The notes under the pieces: generated by a model
Database searches by the model: none
Told to the model about the DNA's origin: nothing
The model's input: only the letters and a program-made list of their open reading frames with translations
Made by a program: the position numbers and the translations under genes
Shown here: positions 1 to 8,556 of the stretch, in pieces
How positions within the stretch are numbered: position 1 is the first letter of the stretch
Layout of the letters: each line of letters opens with the position of its first letter
Assembly (NCBI RefSeq): GCF_030814715.1
Contig: NZ_JAUSVO010000005.1
Location: 124,001-188,000, forward strand
Reading direction: 5' to 3'
Origin: Kaistia dalseonensis
GTDB taxonomy: Bacteria; Pseudomonadota; Alphaproteobacteria; Rhizobiales; Kaistiaceae
DNA: 64,000 nt

Positions 1-223
1 TCATTCGCTTCGAACCTCTCGGGTTTGAACCTCGCGGAGCGATCTCGCATGCGAGGACGGGACCCGCAGCCAATGCTGATCCCTGCCATGGAACACGTCC
101 CTGCAAGCATCGGGCCGGACACGATATTCCGGCTGGCTGTCTCGCCTTCAAATTTGTCGAAATGAGGGCGTTTACTAGCCTTTTCCGCTGCTTCCGGGAC
201 GTTCCTTTATAGTGATCGCATGG
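1..223. other. Intergenic region, possible start of the next tol gene
   Basis: No complete gene is visible here. On the minus strand an ATG lies at 4-2, preceded by a GAGAGG-like ribosome site. ybgC is normally followed by tolQ in alphaproteobacteria, so this could be the first codon of tolQ, but only one codon is inside the window. That identity is inference from gene order. Confidence 0.3.
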
Positions 224-685
224 TTAATCAATCGTTATTTTGGGCGCTGCAGCAAAACGCTCCGCCATCTCGTCAGGAATGCGCTGCGGGCGGCCTTCTC
301 GGTTGACGAGCACCACGGTCACGACCGCCTGGACGATCAATTCGGAGCCCCGGCGGATCGACTGCGACAGAATGATCCGGGCACCGCGAATTTCCTTCGG
401 ACGGGTCACGACCTCGACGATGTCGTCGATTCGCGCCGGCCGCTTGAAGTCGATTTCGAGCCGCGCGACGGCAAAGGCGATCGGCTCGCCCATCTCGCCC
501 GCATCGAGCGCCTTGTGATGCACGCCGAGCAGGCGGACATAATCCGTCCGCCCACGCTCCAGAAAGCGGATGTAGGAGGCGTGATAGACGACGCCGGTGA
601 AGTCCGTATCCTCGAAATAGATGCGGACCGGCAGGATATGGCCCTCGGACGTGTGCCGTCCGGAAAGATGGGCGTGGTCGGTCAT
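224..685 (-). CDS. ybgC: YbgC-type acyl-CoA thioesterase, Tol-Pal associated
   Basis: This is a 153-residue single hot-dog-fold thioesterase of the 4-hydroxybenzoyl-CoA thioesterase/YbgC family. The family motif is visible as YFEDTDFTGVVYHASY at residues 23-38, with catalytic Asp28 and the conserved His35. Family members hydrolyse short or medium acyl-CoA and acyl-ACP thioesters and travel with the tol-pal envelope genes. It lies 3 bases downstream of ruvB on the same strand, so it is probably the distal gene of the ruv transcript and the proximal gene of a tol operon beyond the window. The ATG is preceded by the ruvB stop region. The in vivo substrate is not known from sequence. Confidence 0.9.
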   Translation of the reverse strand: MTDHAHLSGRHTSEGHILPVRIYFEDTDFTGVVYHASYIRFLERGRTDYVRLLGVHHKALDAGEMGEPIAFAVARLEIDFKRPARIDDIVEVVTRPKEIRGARIILSQSIRRGSELIVQAVVTVVLVNREGRPQRIPDEMAERFAAAPKITID

Positions 686-688
686 GTC

Positions 689-1735
689 TCAGTCGGTCTC
701 ACTGTCGAAAAGCGGCATCGGAACCACGCTGCTCTCGGGCACGGCGAGGCCGAGATGGCGGAAGGCATGCGGCGTGAGCAGACGGCCGCGCGGTGTGCGC
801 TGCACGAAGCCCTGCTGGATCAGATAGGGCTCGACGATCTCCTCGATCGCGTCGCGCGGCTCGGACAAGGCGGCTGCAATGGTCTCGATACCGACCGGGC
901 CGCCGCCGAATGAGAGCGCGATGGTCGACATATAGCGCCGATCGAGGGAATCGAAGCCCATGGAATCGACTTCGAGGCGAAGAAGCGCCCCGTCGGCGAC
1001 CTCGCGGTTGATCGTGCCCGGCCCTTCGACCAGGGCAAAATCGCGCACGCGGCGCAGCAGGCGGCTCGCAATACGCGGCGTGCCACGCGAGCGCCGCGCG
1101 ATCTCGGCCGCGCCATCGGCCGTCATGCCGATACCCATGATCCGCGCGCCGCGCGTCACGATGTGCTCGAGCTCGGGCACGGTGTAGAATTGCAGGCGGA
1201 CGGGAATGCCGAAACGATCGCGCAGCGGCGTCGTCAGCAGGCCGAGGCGCGTCGTCGCGGCCACCAGCGTGAACTTGGCGAGGTCGATCTTGACCGATCG
1301 CGCCGCCGGTCCGTCACCGATGATCAGGTCGAGCTGGAAATCCTCCATGGCGGGATAGAGGATTTCTTCCACGGCAGGACTAAGGCGGTGGATTTCGTCG
1401 ATGAAGAGGACGTCGCGCTCTTCGAGATTGGTGAGGAGCGCCGCGAGATCGCCCGCCTTGGCGATGACGGGGCCCGAGGTCGCGCGGAAATTGACGCCGA
1501 GTTCGCGCGAGACGATCTGCGCCAGCGTCGTCTTGCCGAGGCCGGGCGGACCGACGAAGAGGACGTGATCGAGCGCCTCCTTGCGGCTGCGGGCGGCCTC
1601 GATGAACACCGAGAGATTGGCGCGGGCCTGTGCCTGACCGACGAAATCGGCCAGCACCTGCGGCCGGAGCGTGCGGTCATTATCGTCTTCGTCGACATGC
1701 GCCGAGACGAGCCGCTGGTCCGAGGGGCTGCTCAT
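689..1735 (-). CDS. ruvB: Holliday junction branch migration ATPase RuvB
   Basis: RuvB is the hexameric AAA+ motor that drives branch migration of Holliday junctions together with RuvA. The 348-residue length is normal. Walker [10 protein letters not shown] is at residues 62-70, Walker B with DEIH at 113-116, and the sensor/arginine-finger region [18 protein letters not shown] follows. The C-terminal winged-helix DNA-binding domain is intact (motif near [12 protein letters not shown]). The start codon overlaps the ruvA stop by 4 bases (ATGA type), implying translational coupling. It belongs to the ruvC-vapB-vapC-ruvA-ruvB-ybgC run on the minus strand. Confidence 0.98.
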   Translation of the reverse strand: MSSPSDQRLVSAHVDEDDNDRTLRPQVLADFVGQAQARANLSVFIEAARSRKEALDHVLFVGPPGLGKTTLAQIVSRELGVNFRATSGPVIAKAGDLAALLTNLEERDVLFIDEIHRLSPAVEEILYPAMEDFQLDLIIGDGPAARSVKIDLAKFTLVAATTRLGLLTTPLRDRFGIPVRLQFYTVPELEHIVTRGARIMGIGMTADGAAEIARRSRGTPRIASRLLRRVRDFALVEGPGTINREVADGALLRLEVDSMGFDSLDRRYMSTIALSFGGGPVGIETIAAALSEPRDAIEEIVEPYLIQQGFVQRTPRGRLLTPHAFRHLGLAVPESSVVPMPLFDSETD

Positions 1736-2349
1736 CGTGCGAGTTCCTTGAGGCCGAGGCGGATCAGCATCTCGGTCGTGGCGTCCTCGCCTGCACTACG
1801 TGCGGCGGCGGCGACCGCGGCATTGGCCTGGATCTGCTGGTAGCCGAGATTGACGAGCGCCGAGACGGCATCGGCGATCGGAAGCGGCGCCCGCTTCTCG
1901 GCCAGATCCGTCTGGAGGCTGATCACGGCCGGATCGACCGAGGAGAAGGCCGGCGCCTTGTCGCGCAGTTCGGCGACCACGCGCGCGGCGACCTTCGGCC
2001 CGACGCCGGGCGCCCGCGCAATCTGGGCCTTGTCCTGCAGGGCGATCGCATTGGCGAGATCGGCCGGCTTCAGCACGCCGAGGATCGCGAGCGCCACCTT
2101 GGAGCCGATGCCCTGCACGGTCATCAGCAAGCGGAACCACTCGCGCTCGACATCGGCGCCGAAGCCGAACAGCTTGATCATGTCCTCGCGGACATAGGTC
2201 TCGATCGCAAGCTGCGCTGCCTCGCCGGGCTGCGGCAGCGCCTGCAGCGTCCGCGTCGAGCAATGAACCTGATAGCCAACGCCGCCGACATCGATGATGA
2301 CCCAATCATCGCCGTAGGAATCGATGATGCCCTTGAGCTTACCGATCAT
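1732..2349 (-). CDS. ruvA: Holliday junction DNA helicase subunit RuvA
   Basis: RuvA is the tetrameric junction-binding protein that positions RuvB rings on Holliday junctions. The 205-residue protein starts [20 protein letters not shown] (N-terminal OB domain). It carries two helix-hairpin-helix segments around [13 protein letters not shown] and [13 protein letters not shown], and a C-terminal RuvB-binding domain with a flexible linker near residues 135-150. Its ATG overlaps the stop of the upstream vapC toxin gene by 4 bases, and its own stop overlaps ruvB. The unusual point is the upstream partner: ruvC normally sits directly before ruvA, but here a toxin-antitoxin pair intervenes. Confidence 0.98.
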   Translation of the reverse strand: MIGKLKGIIDSYGDDWVIIDVGGVGYQVHCSTRTLQALPQPGEAAQLAIETYVREDMIKLFGFGADVEREWFRLLMTVQGIGSKVALAILGVLKPADLANAIALQDKAQIARAPGVGPKVAARVVAELRDKAPAFSSVDPAVISLQTDLAEKRAPLPIADAVSALVNLGYQQIQANAAVAAAARSAGEDATTEMLIRLGLKELAR

Positions 2350-2762
2350 GGTTGTTTCCCAGGCGAGACGATATCGATGGTGGGGAAGTAAGACGCGTAG
2401 TAGCCACGATCGCGGGTCAACAGTTTGTACCCCTGGACGGCAGCGTGCGCCCCAATGAAGAAATCAGGCAGCGGCGAGGTCTTGGCGCCACCGCGCCTGC
2501 GATATTCGAGATAGGCAAAACCGGCCAGGAACGCGGCATCAAACGGCAAACTCTCTCGCTCGAAAGGCCAGGGAGCCAGCGCGGCTTCGAGGTCGGCCAG
2601 ACTTGAAAAACCGACCGCCAGCTCCGCATAGACGATCTGATTGAGAATAATCTTTCCGCGATCGGCCGCCGCGGCCAACTGCTGCGACGACCATTCGAAC
2701 CAGGTCTGATCCGCTTCGACGACGTCGAGAATAATGCTGGTGTCCGCGAGCGTATCAATCAT
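2346..2762 (-). CDS. vapC: VapC-family PIN-domain ribonuclease toxin
   Basis: This 138-residue PIN-domain protein fits the toxin of a type II VapBC module. The four acidic metal-binding positions expected of PIN nucleases are visible: Asp7 (LADTS), Glu47 (VYAELAV), Asp100 ([12 protein letters not shown]) and Asp118 (LLTRDRGYY). PIN toxins cleave RNA, often initiator tRNA or the 23S sarcin-ricin loop, but the target here cannot be read from sequence. Its start overlaps the antitoxin gene by 8 bases, and its stop overlaps the ruvA start by 4 bases, so the module is embedded in the ruv operon. All catalytic residues are present, so it looks active. Confidence 0.93.
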   Translation of the reverse strand: MIDTLADTSIILDVVEADQTWFEWSSQQLAAAADRGKIILNQIVYAELAVGFSSLADLEAALAPWPFERESLPFDAAFLAGFAYLEYRRRGGAKTSPLPDFFIGAHAAVQGYKLLTRDRGYYASYFPTIDIVSPGKQP

Positions 2763-3015
2763 CGCCGCGAAGCAGCCTCATCAGTTCATCCGTTGACATC
2801 CCACGATTTGCCGTCGCGCTCCCTTTGAGAGCCGCAACCATTCGCTGACCGCGCGTCGGCTGAGTCCGCTTTTCCTCCGGCGCAGGCCGCAAGGTGATGA
2901 CACCGTTCTCGAAGCCAAAATCGATTTCGCCGCCGGGCCGCAGACCGACTTTGTCACGCAGTACCTTCGGCACCGTGACCTGCCCCTTCGAACTGATCCG
3001 CACGATCAACTCCAT
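2755..3015 (-). CDS. vapB: AbrB-type VapB antitoxin
   Basis: This 86-residue protein has an N-terminal SpoVT/AbrB swapped-hairpin DNA-binding domain (MELIVRISSKGQVTVPKVLR, then a hydrophobic strand near GVITLRP). A charged C-terminal tail is of the kind that wraps around a PIN toxin. It is immediately followed by vapC with an 8-base overlap, the classic antitoxin-first order. A perfect 12-bp inverted repeat overlaps the start codon and is probably the operator for autorepression by the VapBC complex. The nearest upstream gene on this strand is ruvC, 67 bases away. Confidence 0.92.
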   Translation of the reverse strand: MELIVRISSKGQVTVPKVLRDKVGLRPGGEIDFGFENGVITLRPAPEEKRTQPTRGQRMVAALKGSATANRGMSTDELMRLLRGDD

Positions 3016-3039
3016 TCTTTACTTTTCAAAGTAAAGAAT
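3014..3039 (-). promoter_or_regulatory. Perfect inverted repeat, likely VapB(C) operator
   Basis: Arms ATTCTTTACTTT (3014-3025) and AAAGTAAAGAAT (3028-3039) are exact reverse complements separated by 2 bases. The repeat overlaps the vapB ATG at 3015-3013. It is AT-rich in an otherwise GC-rich neighbourhood. AbrB-type antitoxins commonly bind palindromes at their own promoter. Binding here is inferred. Confidence 0.7.
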
Positions 3040-3082
3040 AGAACATTTGAAGAACGCCCGCAAGCGTCGTTGGTGTCAGGTA

Positions 3083-3592
3083 CTATGCGCTCAACGCCTT
3101 CATCCGGGCGATCGAAACACGATGATGCGCATGGCAGATCGCGATCGCCAGGGCGTCGGCGGAATCGTCGGAATCGAATTGCGCCTTGGGGAGCAGCACG
3201 CTCACCATCATGCGGATCTGCTCCTTCGACGCATGGCCGGCGCCGACGATCGTCTTCTTGACCGAGTTGGGTGAATATTCGGCGACCGATATGCCCGCCA
3301 GCGCCGGCACCAGGAGCGCGATGCCGCGCGCCTGGCCGAGCTTCAGCGTCGAGGACGCGTCCTTGTTGACGAAGGTCTGCTCGACTGCGGCCTCCTCCGG
3401 CTCGAAGCCGCGCACGATCTCCGTCAGCCCCTTGTGCAGCACGACGAGGCGATGCGCCATCTCGCCATCCAGCGGAGCCCTGACGGTGCCGGCGGCGACA
3501 AAGGAGAGGTTGTTGCCGCGGCTCTCGATGAGACCCCAGCCCGTGCGCCTGAGGCCGGGATCGATGCCGAGAATGCGAATCGTGCTTGCCAT
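3083..3592 (-). CDS. ruvC: Holliday junction resolvase RuvC
   Basis: RuvC is the dimeric, Mg-dependent endonuclease that resolves Holliday junctions. The protein is 169 residues long. The RNase-H-like active site is visible as Asp11 ([14 protein letters not shown]), Glu71 ([13 protein letters not shown]) and the C-terminal acidic pair around Asp143/Asp146 ([17 protein letters not shown]). It is the first ruv gene on the minus strand and is separated from ruvA by vapBC. In related genomes yebC lies just upstream; here two unrelated genes separate them. Confidence 0.97.
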   Translation of the reverse strand: MASTIRILGIDPGLRRTGWGLIESRGNNLSFVAAGTVRAPLDGEMAHRLVVLHKGLTEIVRGFEPEEAAVEQTFVNKDASSTLKLGQARGIALLVPALAGISVAEYSPNSVKKTIVGAGHASKEQIRMMVSVLLPKAQFDSDDSADALAIAICHAHHRVSIARMKALSA

Positions 3593-3721
3593 CGAAAAGG
3601 CCTAGCGCAATTGCCCCGGCAGGCAAAGAACATTCGGTGAACAAGCGCACCGGTGCGTCACGCGGCTGTCACGCGTGGGGACTATTCGCCAGCCATATCA
3701 AGCCTGCACCGGAGGGATACC

Positions 3722-5083
3722 ATGCGCCGAATTCTCCTCGCGACCGCCGCGATCCTCGCGGCCGGAACGGCCTACGCCGAGACGATCACGACGTTCACCC
3801 AGGCCGCCGGCCAGCCGGCCCTGGATCTCGGCGCCTTCCAGTCGACGCTGCCCGGCGCCAAGCCGCTGCACCTGACGGTCGGCATTGGCTCGGCCGCCTT
3901 CCGCGATCCGGCAGGCCCGGCCGACACGTTCTATACGATCTCGGATCGTGGCGCGAACTTCACCTGCGACGATGCCAAGGACGTGCTCGGCCTCGACGCT
4001 GAAGCCGCCTGCCCCGCCGTTGAAGGGATCAAGGCCGGCGCCGGCCGCCTCTATCCGCGCCCCGATGACGTGCTCTCGATCTATACCGTCAAGCTCGATC
4101 CGGCCGCGAAGACCTTCACGGTCACCGACACGCTGCCGCTGAAGACGCCCAAGGGCGCGCCGATCGTCGGCCTGACCAATCCGCTCACCGTCGCGACGAC
4201 CGAGAAGCCGCGCGACGGCAATGGCCAGCCGCTCAAGCAGAACATCAATTCGATCGACGCCGAAGGCCTCGTGCGGCTCGCCGATGGCCGCTTCTTCGTC
4301 GCCGAGGAGAATGCGACCGGCATCGTCGAGATCAGCCCCGACGGCACGATCGTGCGCCGCTTCGTGCCGGCCGGCACCGAGATGGATTTCGCCACGGCCG
4401 ATTATCCGGTCTCCGGCGCCTTCCCGGCGATCCTCGCCAAGCGTCATTCGAACCGCGGGCTTGAATCGCTCAGCGTCTCCGATGACGGCAAATACCTCTA
4501 CACCATGGTGCAGAACCCGCTCGATAACCCCGACAGCAAGGCCTATGGCAAGGCGCTCAATACGCGCCTGTTCAAGCTCGAGATCGGCAAAGACGCCAGC
4601 GGCGCCACGACGCTGACCCCGGTTGCCGAATATGTCTACCAACTCGGCGATTTCGCCGGCTTCGCCGCGCTCGGCGCGACCGACGCCAAGAAGCCGTCGG
4701 ACCTGCGCATCAGCGAAATGACGGCGCTGGGCCACGAGCACTTCCTCGTCGACGAGCGCACCGACCAGATCGCCAAGCTGTTCGAGATCGACCTCGCCGG
4801 CGCGACCAATATCCTCGGTACCAAATGGGATGACGCGGCAACCAGCCCGACGCTGGAGCAGTCGAACGACCTCAAGGGCACCGAGATCGTGCCGGTCGCC
4901 AAGACCGAGCGTCTCGTCGCGTCCTCGCTCGAAGGCGCCGCCGTCCGCTATCCCGCCAAGATCGAAGGCCTGGCGCTCACGGCCGATGGCAAGCTCTTCA
5001 TGATCAACGACAATGATTTCGGCATTTCCGGCGCCGATACGGTCGTGACGATCGTGGAAGGCACCGAGATCGGTCCGCGCTGA
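3722..5083 (+). CDS. Secreted esterase-like/phytase-like beta-propeller protein
   Basis: The 453-residue protein has a Sec signal peptide (MRRILLATAAILAAGTAYA, predicted cleavage after AYA) and then a region typical of the 'esterase-like activity of phytase' family (PF13449-like). Visible features are the repeated strand pattern with SIDAEGLVRLADGRFFVAEE near residues 170-190, RGLESLSVSDDGKYLY, and ISEMTALGHEHFLVDERT. Family members are periplasmic or secreted propellers whose substrates are mostly unknown, so a phosphate-ester role is only a family-level guess. The start at 3722 was chosen over an upstream in-frame codon because it directly precedes the signal peptide and follows a GGAGGG site. 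It is divergent from ruvC. Confidence 0.8.
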   Translation: MRRILLATAAILAAGTAYAETITTFTQAAGQPALDLGAFQSTLPGAKPLHLTVGIGSAAFRDPAGPADTFYTISDRGANFTCDDAKDVLGLDAEAACPAVEGIKAGAGRLYPRPDDVLSIYTVKLDPAAKTFTVTDTLPLKTPKGAPIVGLTNPLTVATTEKPRDGNGQPLKQNINSIDAEGLVRLADGRFFVAEENATGIVEISPDGTIVRRFVPAGTEMDFATADYPVSGAFPAILAKRHSNRGLESLSVSDDGKYLYTMVQNPLDNPDSKAYGKALNTRLFKLEIGKDASGATTLTPVAEYVYQLGDFAGFAALGATDAKKPSDLRISEMTALGHEHFLVDERTDQIAKLFEIDLAGATNILGTKWDDAATSPTLEQSNDLKGTEIVPVAKTERLVASSLEGAAVRYPAKIEGLALTADGKLFMINDNDFGISGADTVVTIVEGTEIGPR

Positions 5084-5101
5084 ACTCAGCCGTGCCAAGC
5101 C

Positions 5102-5125
5102 GGCGCCCCTTTCCGGAGGGGCGCC
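5102..5125. terminator. Hairpin between convergent genes
   Basis: GGCGCCCCT (5102-5110) pairs with AGGGGCGCC (5117-5125) around a 6-base loop. It sits between the convergent esterase-like gene and the minus-strand gene at 5147. There is no strong T-run, so intrinsic termination is only likely. Confidence 0.4.
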
Positions 5126-5146
5126 CATCCGGCTGCGAGCGCCGCC

Positions 5147-5749
5147 TCAGAGCGGCTTCACGCCATCCTTCTCGGCCTGGATGGACCGTACCGTCGGCGT
5201 ACCATCCGCCGCTTTCGAGACGAACAGCGAGACCGCGGCGCCCGGCTTCAGCAGGCTGCGATCGCCCGGCACGATCTGGACGATCCGCGCATCGCTGCCC
5301 ACTTCGATGTCCTGCTCGCCGCCGGGATAGGTGAGCCGCAGCGTGTGCCCGGTCGGATCGGCCAGAACGGTGGTGACCGTCGCATTGGTCATGGATTGGT
5401 TCGGCCCCGCCATCGGACGATGGCCTTCGCCGGCGCCGCGCATGTTGCTGGCGAAGATGTGCACTTCCTGCGCATGCAGCTTGCCGTCAGGCCCGGCGAC
5501 AGCAGCCGAGCCGACATAATCGCCGGCGTTGATGTCGGATAGCTGGCGGTTGACCAGCGCGGTCACGCGGAGATCGGGCGAGAGCTTGAGCGTCTCGTCG
5601 GCGCCCTTGTCGGTCCGGATCGACAGCAGGCCGCCATCGAAGGTGACGATGGTGCCGCTCACGCGAACCGGCATGGCGGGTGCCTGCGCCATGGCCGTGG
5701 TCGCGGCGAGCGCGAACAGCGCGGCGGGCAGGATGCTCTTCAATGACAT
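5147..5749 (-). CDS. Periplasmic DUF5666-like protein of unknown function
   Basis: This 200-residue protein starts with a signal peptide (MSLKSILPAALFALAATTAMA). The mature part is built of short beta-rich OB-like repeats: VRVSGTIVTFDGGLLSIRT, then SDINAGDYVGSAAV, then TVTTVLADPTGHTLRLTY. That pattern resembles DUF5666-type secreted proteins, which have no defined function. It is probably periplasmic. It lies between yebC and the esterase-like gene, separating yebC from its usual neighbour ruvC. I do not recognise a catalytic motif. Confidence 0.7.
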   Translation of the reverse strand: MSLKSILPAALFALAATTAMAQAPAMPVRVSGTIVTFDGGLLSIRTDKGADETLKLSPDLRVTALVNRQLSDINAGDYVGSAAVAGPDGKLHAQEVHIFASNMRGAGEGHRPMAGPNQSMTNATVTTVLADPTGHTLRLTYPGGEQDIEVGSDARIVQIVPGDRSLLKPGAAVSLFVSKAADGTPTVRSIQAEKDGVKPL

Positions 5750-5863
5750 GGCGCGCTCCAGAGGCGGTCGTGGGGACGACCACCCATCTAGCGCGGCTTG
5801 CGGGCCGATCCAGCGCGCCGCGACAATCTCGACAGCGCGCCGGTCAAGATGCCCCGGACAGCC

Positions 5864-6613
5864 TCAGGCGGCCGTGAGCTTCTGCATCACTTCGTCGGAG
5901 ACTTCGAAGTTGGTGTAGACCGACTGCACGTCGTCATCATCGTCGAGCGAATCGATGAGCTTCAGCAGGCTCGCCGCCTTCTCCTCGTCGACCGGCACGA
6001 GGTTCTGCGGCTTCCAAACGATCTTGGCCGATTCCGGCTCGCCGAGGCTTGCCTCGAGCGCCTTGGCGACTTCGACCATGCCTTCGAAGCTGGTCGTGAT
6101 GACGTGGCCATCTTCGTCGCTCTGCACGTCGTCGGCACCGGCCTCGATCGCCGCGTCGAGCACCTTGTCGGCCGAGCCGGCCTCGGGCTTGTAGACGATC
6201 TGCCCGACATGATCGAACATGAAGGAAACGGCGCCGGTTTCACCGAGCGCGCCGCCGGAGCGGGTGAAATAGGAGCGGACCGCGCTCGCCGTGCGATTGC
6301 GATTATCCGTCAGAGCCTCGACCACGACGGCGACGCCACCGGGGCCGTAGCCCTCATAGCGGATCTCGTCATAGTTCTCGCCGTCGGCGCCCATCGCCTT
6401 CTTGATGGCACGATCGACATTGTCTTTCGGCATGTTCTCGGCGCGCGCGTTCTGGATCGCGAGGCGAAGGCGCGCATTCATCTTCGGGTCCGGCAGGCCC
6501 AGCTTTGCGGCAACGGTGATCTCGCGCGCGAGCTTGGCGAAGAGTTTGGAGCGCTTGGCGTCAGCTGCACCTTTGCGGTGCATGATGTTCTTGAACTGGG
6601 AATGTCCGGCCAT
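5864..6613 (-). CDS. yebC: YebC/PmpR-family DNA-binding or ribosome-associated factor
   Basis: The 249-residue protein begins [20 protein letters not shown], the signature of the YebC/TACO1 family. The family's three-domain layout is followed through [19 protein letters not shown] (residues about 95-115) and a C-terminal acidic stretch ([16 protein letters not shown]). YebC proteins were first described as transcriptional regulators of genes such as ruvC and quorum-sensing loci, and more recently as factors easing ribosome stalling on proline-rich stretches. It lies about 2.3 kb upstream of ruvC on the same strand, with two inserted genes between them. Confidence 0.95.
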   Translation of the reverse strand: MAGHSQFKNIMHRKGAADAKRSKLFAKLAREITVAAKLGLPDPKMNARLRLAIQNARAENMPKDNVDRAIKKAMGADGENYDEIRYEGYGPGGVAVVVEALTDNRNRTASAVRSYFTRSGGALGETGAVSFMFDHVGQIVYKPEAGSADKVLDAAIEAGADDVQSDEDGHVITTSFEGMVEVAKALEASLGEPESAKIVWKPQNLVPVDEEKAASLLKLIDSLDDDDDVQSVYTNFEVSDEVMQKLTAA

Positions 6614-6691
6614 CTCGGTCGTCCTGTCAGCAATAGGCGGCTTGGATTCTTCGCCCGCTTATAGGGGCTCGAACGCGCGAAATAAAGCCGG

Positions 6692-7819
6692 TCAGCCTTT
6701 GGCAGGCCAGCTCTGCGCCTGATCCTGCGCGCTCTTGCGCTCCGCATCGGAGAGCTTGGCCACGAAGTCGTCGAGCCAGCCGTCCTTCGCGCCGGCCTTG
6801 GCCGCGATCATGTGCCATTTGGCGGCCGCGACCGGATCGGGCGCAACGCCCATGCCGATGGCCAGCACGCGGGCGTAGCGGTTCTGGGCGACCGGGTTGC
6901 CGGCCTCCGCCGCGCGACGGAACCAGCCGGCCGCAGCAACCGCGTCCTTCGGCACGCCGGCGCCGTTATAGAGGCGGATGCCATATTCGAGTTGCGCGTC
7001 GGTATGGCCGGCCTTGGCCGCCTTGCCGAGCCAGAGCGCGGCGATGCCGTCGTCGAGCACGACGCCCTCGCCTTCGGAATACATCTGCGCCAACGCATAT
7101 TCGGCGTCGATATTGCCCTGCCCGGCCGAACGCGAGAAAAGCTGTGCCGCCTTTTCGGAATCGCGCGGCCGCACTTCGCCTTCAAGATAGAGCAGGCCGA
7201 GATTATATTCCGCGGCCGGGTCGTTCCAGGCGGCCGCCTGCTCGAAGGCATCGGCCGCCTTGGCCTTGTCCTTCTTCACGCCCTTGCCGTCGAGATAGAG
7301 AATGCCCATCGCCATCTGCGCGGCCGGGTCGCCGGCTAGTGCCGCCTGCTGATACCAGGCGGCCGCGGCCTTTATGCTCTGCTTGACGCCGAGGCCCTCG
7401 GCATAAAGGCGGGCCACCAGAGTCTTCGAGATCGGGTCGCCGGCCTGGGCCCGCGCCATCGCATATCGGAAGGCGGTGAGATAATAGCCGCGCTGGAAAG
7501 CGCCAAAGGCCGGATCGCCGACATCATCGTCCATGCCGCGGCCTGAACGGAGCAGCTCATCCGGCGATGGCAGCAAGCCGGCGGAGGGCGGCGGCACGCC
7601 GAGGGTCGGATCGAGCGGCGGCTGGAAGCGCGGCACGGCCTTCTCGGCCTCGGCCGCAGGCGTCTCGGCGCTCGCAGTGGACTTGCCGGTGGCGGCTGCG
7701 TCGCCGGTGGCGGGCTTCGGTGCCGGCTTCGGCACCGGATTGGCAGCCGAGCCGGCCGACATGCCGAGCGCCAACAGCGCGGCAGCGACAGCAAGCCGGC
7801 GGCCCAGTTGCGTCATCAC
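6692..7819 (-). CDS. Secreted Sel1/TPR-repeat protein
   Basis: This 375-residue protein has an N-terminal signal peptide (MMTQLGRRLAVAAALLALGM) and a Pro/Ala/Thr/Lys-rich spacer. From about residue 110 it carries a run of Sel1-type repeats of roughly 36 residues (for example DPAAQMAMGILYLDGKGVKK and NIDAEYALAQMYSEGEGVV). Sel1 repeats are protein-interaction solenoids; in alphaproteobacteria they occur in envelope and signalling proteins such as ExoR/PodJ relatives. The 5' end overlaps the ThiE-like gene stop by 4 bases, so the two are probably cotranscribed. The partner is unknown. Confidence 0.85.
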   Translation of the reverse strand: MMTQLGRRLAVAAALLALGMSAGSAANPVPKPAPKPATGDAAATGKSTASAETPAAEAEKAVPRFQPPLDPTLGVPPPSAGLLPSPDELLRSGRGMDDDVGDPAFGAFQRGYYLTAFRYAMARAQAGDPISKTLVARLYAEGLGVKQSIKAAAAWYQQAALAGDPAAQMAMGILYLDGKGVKKDKAKAADAFEQAAAWNDPAAEYNLGLLYLEGEVRPRDSEKAAQLFSRSAGQGNIDAEYALAQMYSEGEGVVLDDGIAALWLGKAAKAGHTDAQLEYGIRLYNGAGVPKDAVAAAGWFRRAAEAGNPVAQNRYARVLAIGMGVAPDPVAAAKWHMIAAKAGAKDGWLDDFVAKLSDAERKSAQDQAQSWPAKG

Positions 7820-8490
7820 GGCAACGCCTCGGCCTGATGTGCGGCGATCAGCCGATTCGCCTCGGCGACGGCTGCAGCCGGCCCCTCTGGATGCTCCCAG
7901 ACGGCCGAGCGCAACGCGACGAACTCGATGCGCGCATCGACCGCTTCCGCGACCGAAGCAATGGCGCGTCCACCCATGACGACGGCCGGAATTTCAAAAA
8001 CGGCCGACCACCATGCTGCGAGATCGAACGCCTTGTCGAAGATCGCGTCGCCCGTATCGCCGTCGAAACGGCCGAAGAAGAGATAGTCGCAATCCGCCTC
8101 GCCGGCGAGCATGGCATCGTGGCGGGTGGTCAAACCGCCGGCACCGACCATGCCATCCGGGCGCAACGTATCGAGCGCCGCCTTCAGGTCGGCAATGCCG
8201 GTATCGACATGCAATCCATCGGCATGCACGCGACCGAAGAGGCGAGTATCGTTCGGCACGATGGCCGCGGCGCCATGCGCCTGCGCGATCGGCACGGCCA
8301 CTTCCGCGAGCTTCTGCAGGGCGGCCGGGCTCGCGCCCTCATCGACGATGAAGAGCGTCGCAACGTCACCGCCCTGGAATGCGGCTTCGAGCGCGCCGGC
8401 AAAGACCGACGGGTCGGCGCCGGCCGGCGTCACCAGGCACAGGCGGCCGATCGGGGGCTCGACGATTGCGGGCTTCTTCTTCTTCGCCAT
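7816..8490 (-). CDS. ThiE/TenI-like thiamine-phosphate-synthase-family protein
   Basis: This is a protein of about 224 residues with a TIM-barrel ThiE-like fold: RLCLVTPAGADPSVFAGALE near the start, FGRVHADGLHVDTG mid-way, and LFFGRFDGD near residue 145. ThiE couples HMP-PP and HET-P to thiamine phosphate. However, the canonical GxDGxHLGQxD diphosphate/Mg motif is degenerate here, and no other thi genes are adjacent, so catalysis of that reaction is uncertain. The ATG at 8490 was preferred to a TTG five codons upstream because an AGAGAAGAG ribosome site precedes it. It overlaps the Sel1 gene by 4 bases. Confidence 0.75.
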   Translation of the reverse strand: MAKKKKPAIVEPPIGRLCLVTPAGADPSVFAGALEAAFQGGDVATLFIVDEGASPAALQKLAEVAVPIAQAHGAAAIVPNDTRLFGRVHADGLHVDTGIADLKAALDTLRPDGMVGAGGLTTRHDAMLAGEADCDYLFFGRFDGDTGDAIFDKAFDLAAWWSAVFEIPAVVMGGRAIASVAEAVDARIEFVALRSAVWEHPEGPAAAVAEANRLIAAHQAEALP

Positions 8491-8556
8491 GGTCTCTTCT
8501 CTCAAGGCCCGAAGCAGGCCACAGGCTTGTGGCGAAAGCAGGACGAAGCGGCGGCC

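Noticed and set aside
1-40. A tRNA-like TTCGAACC/TTTGAACC pattern
   Set aside because: No acceptor stem, anticodon arm or CCA end could be built around it.
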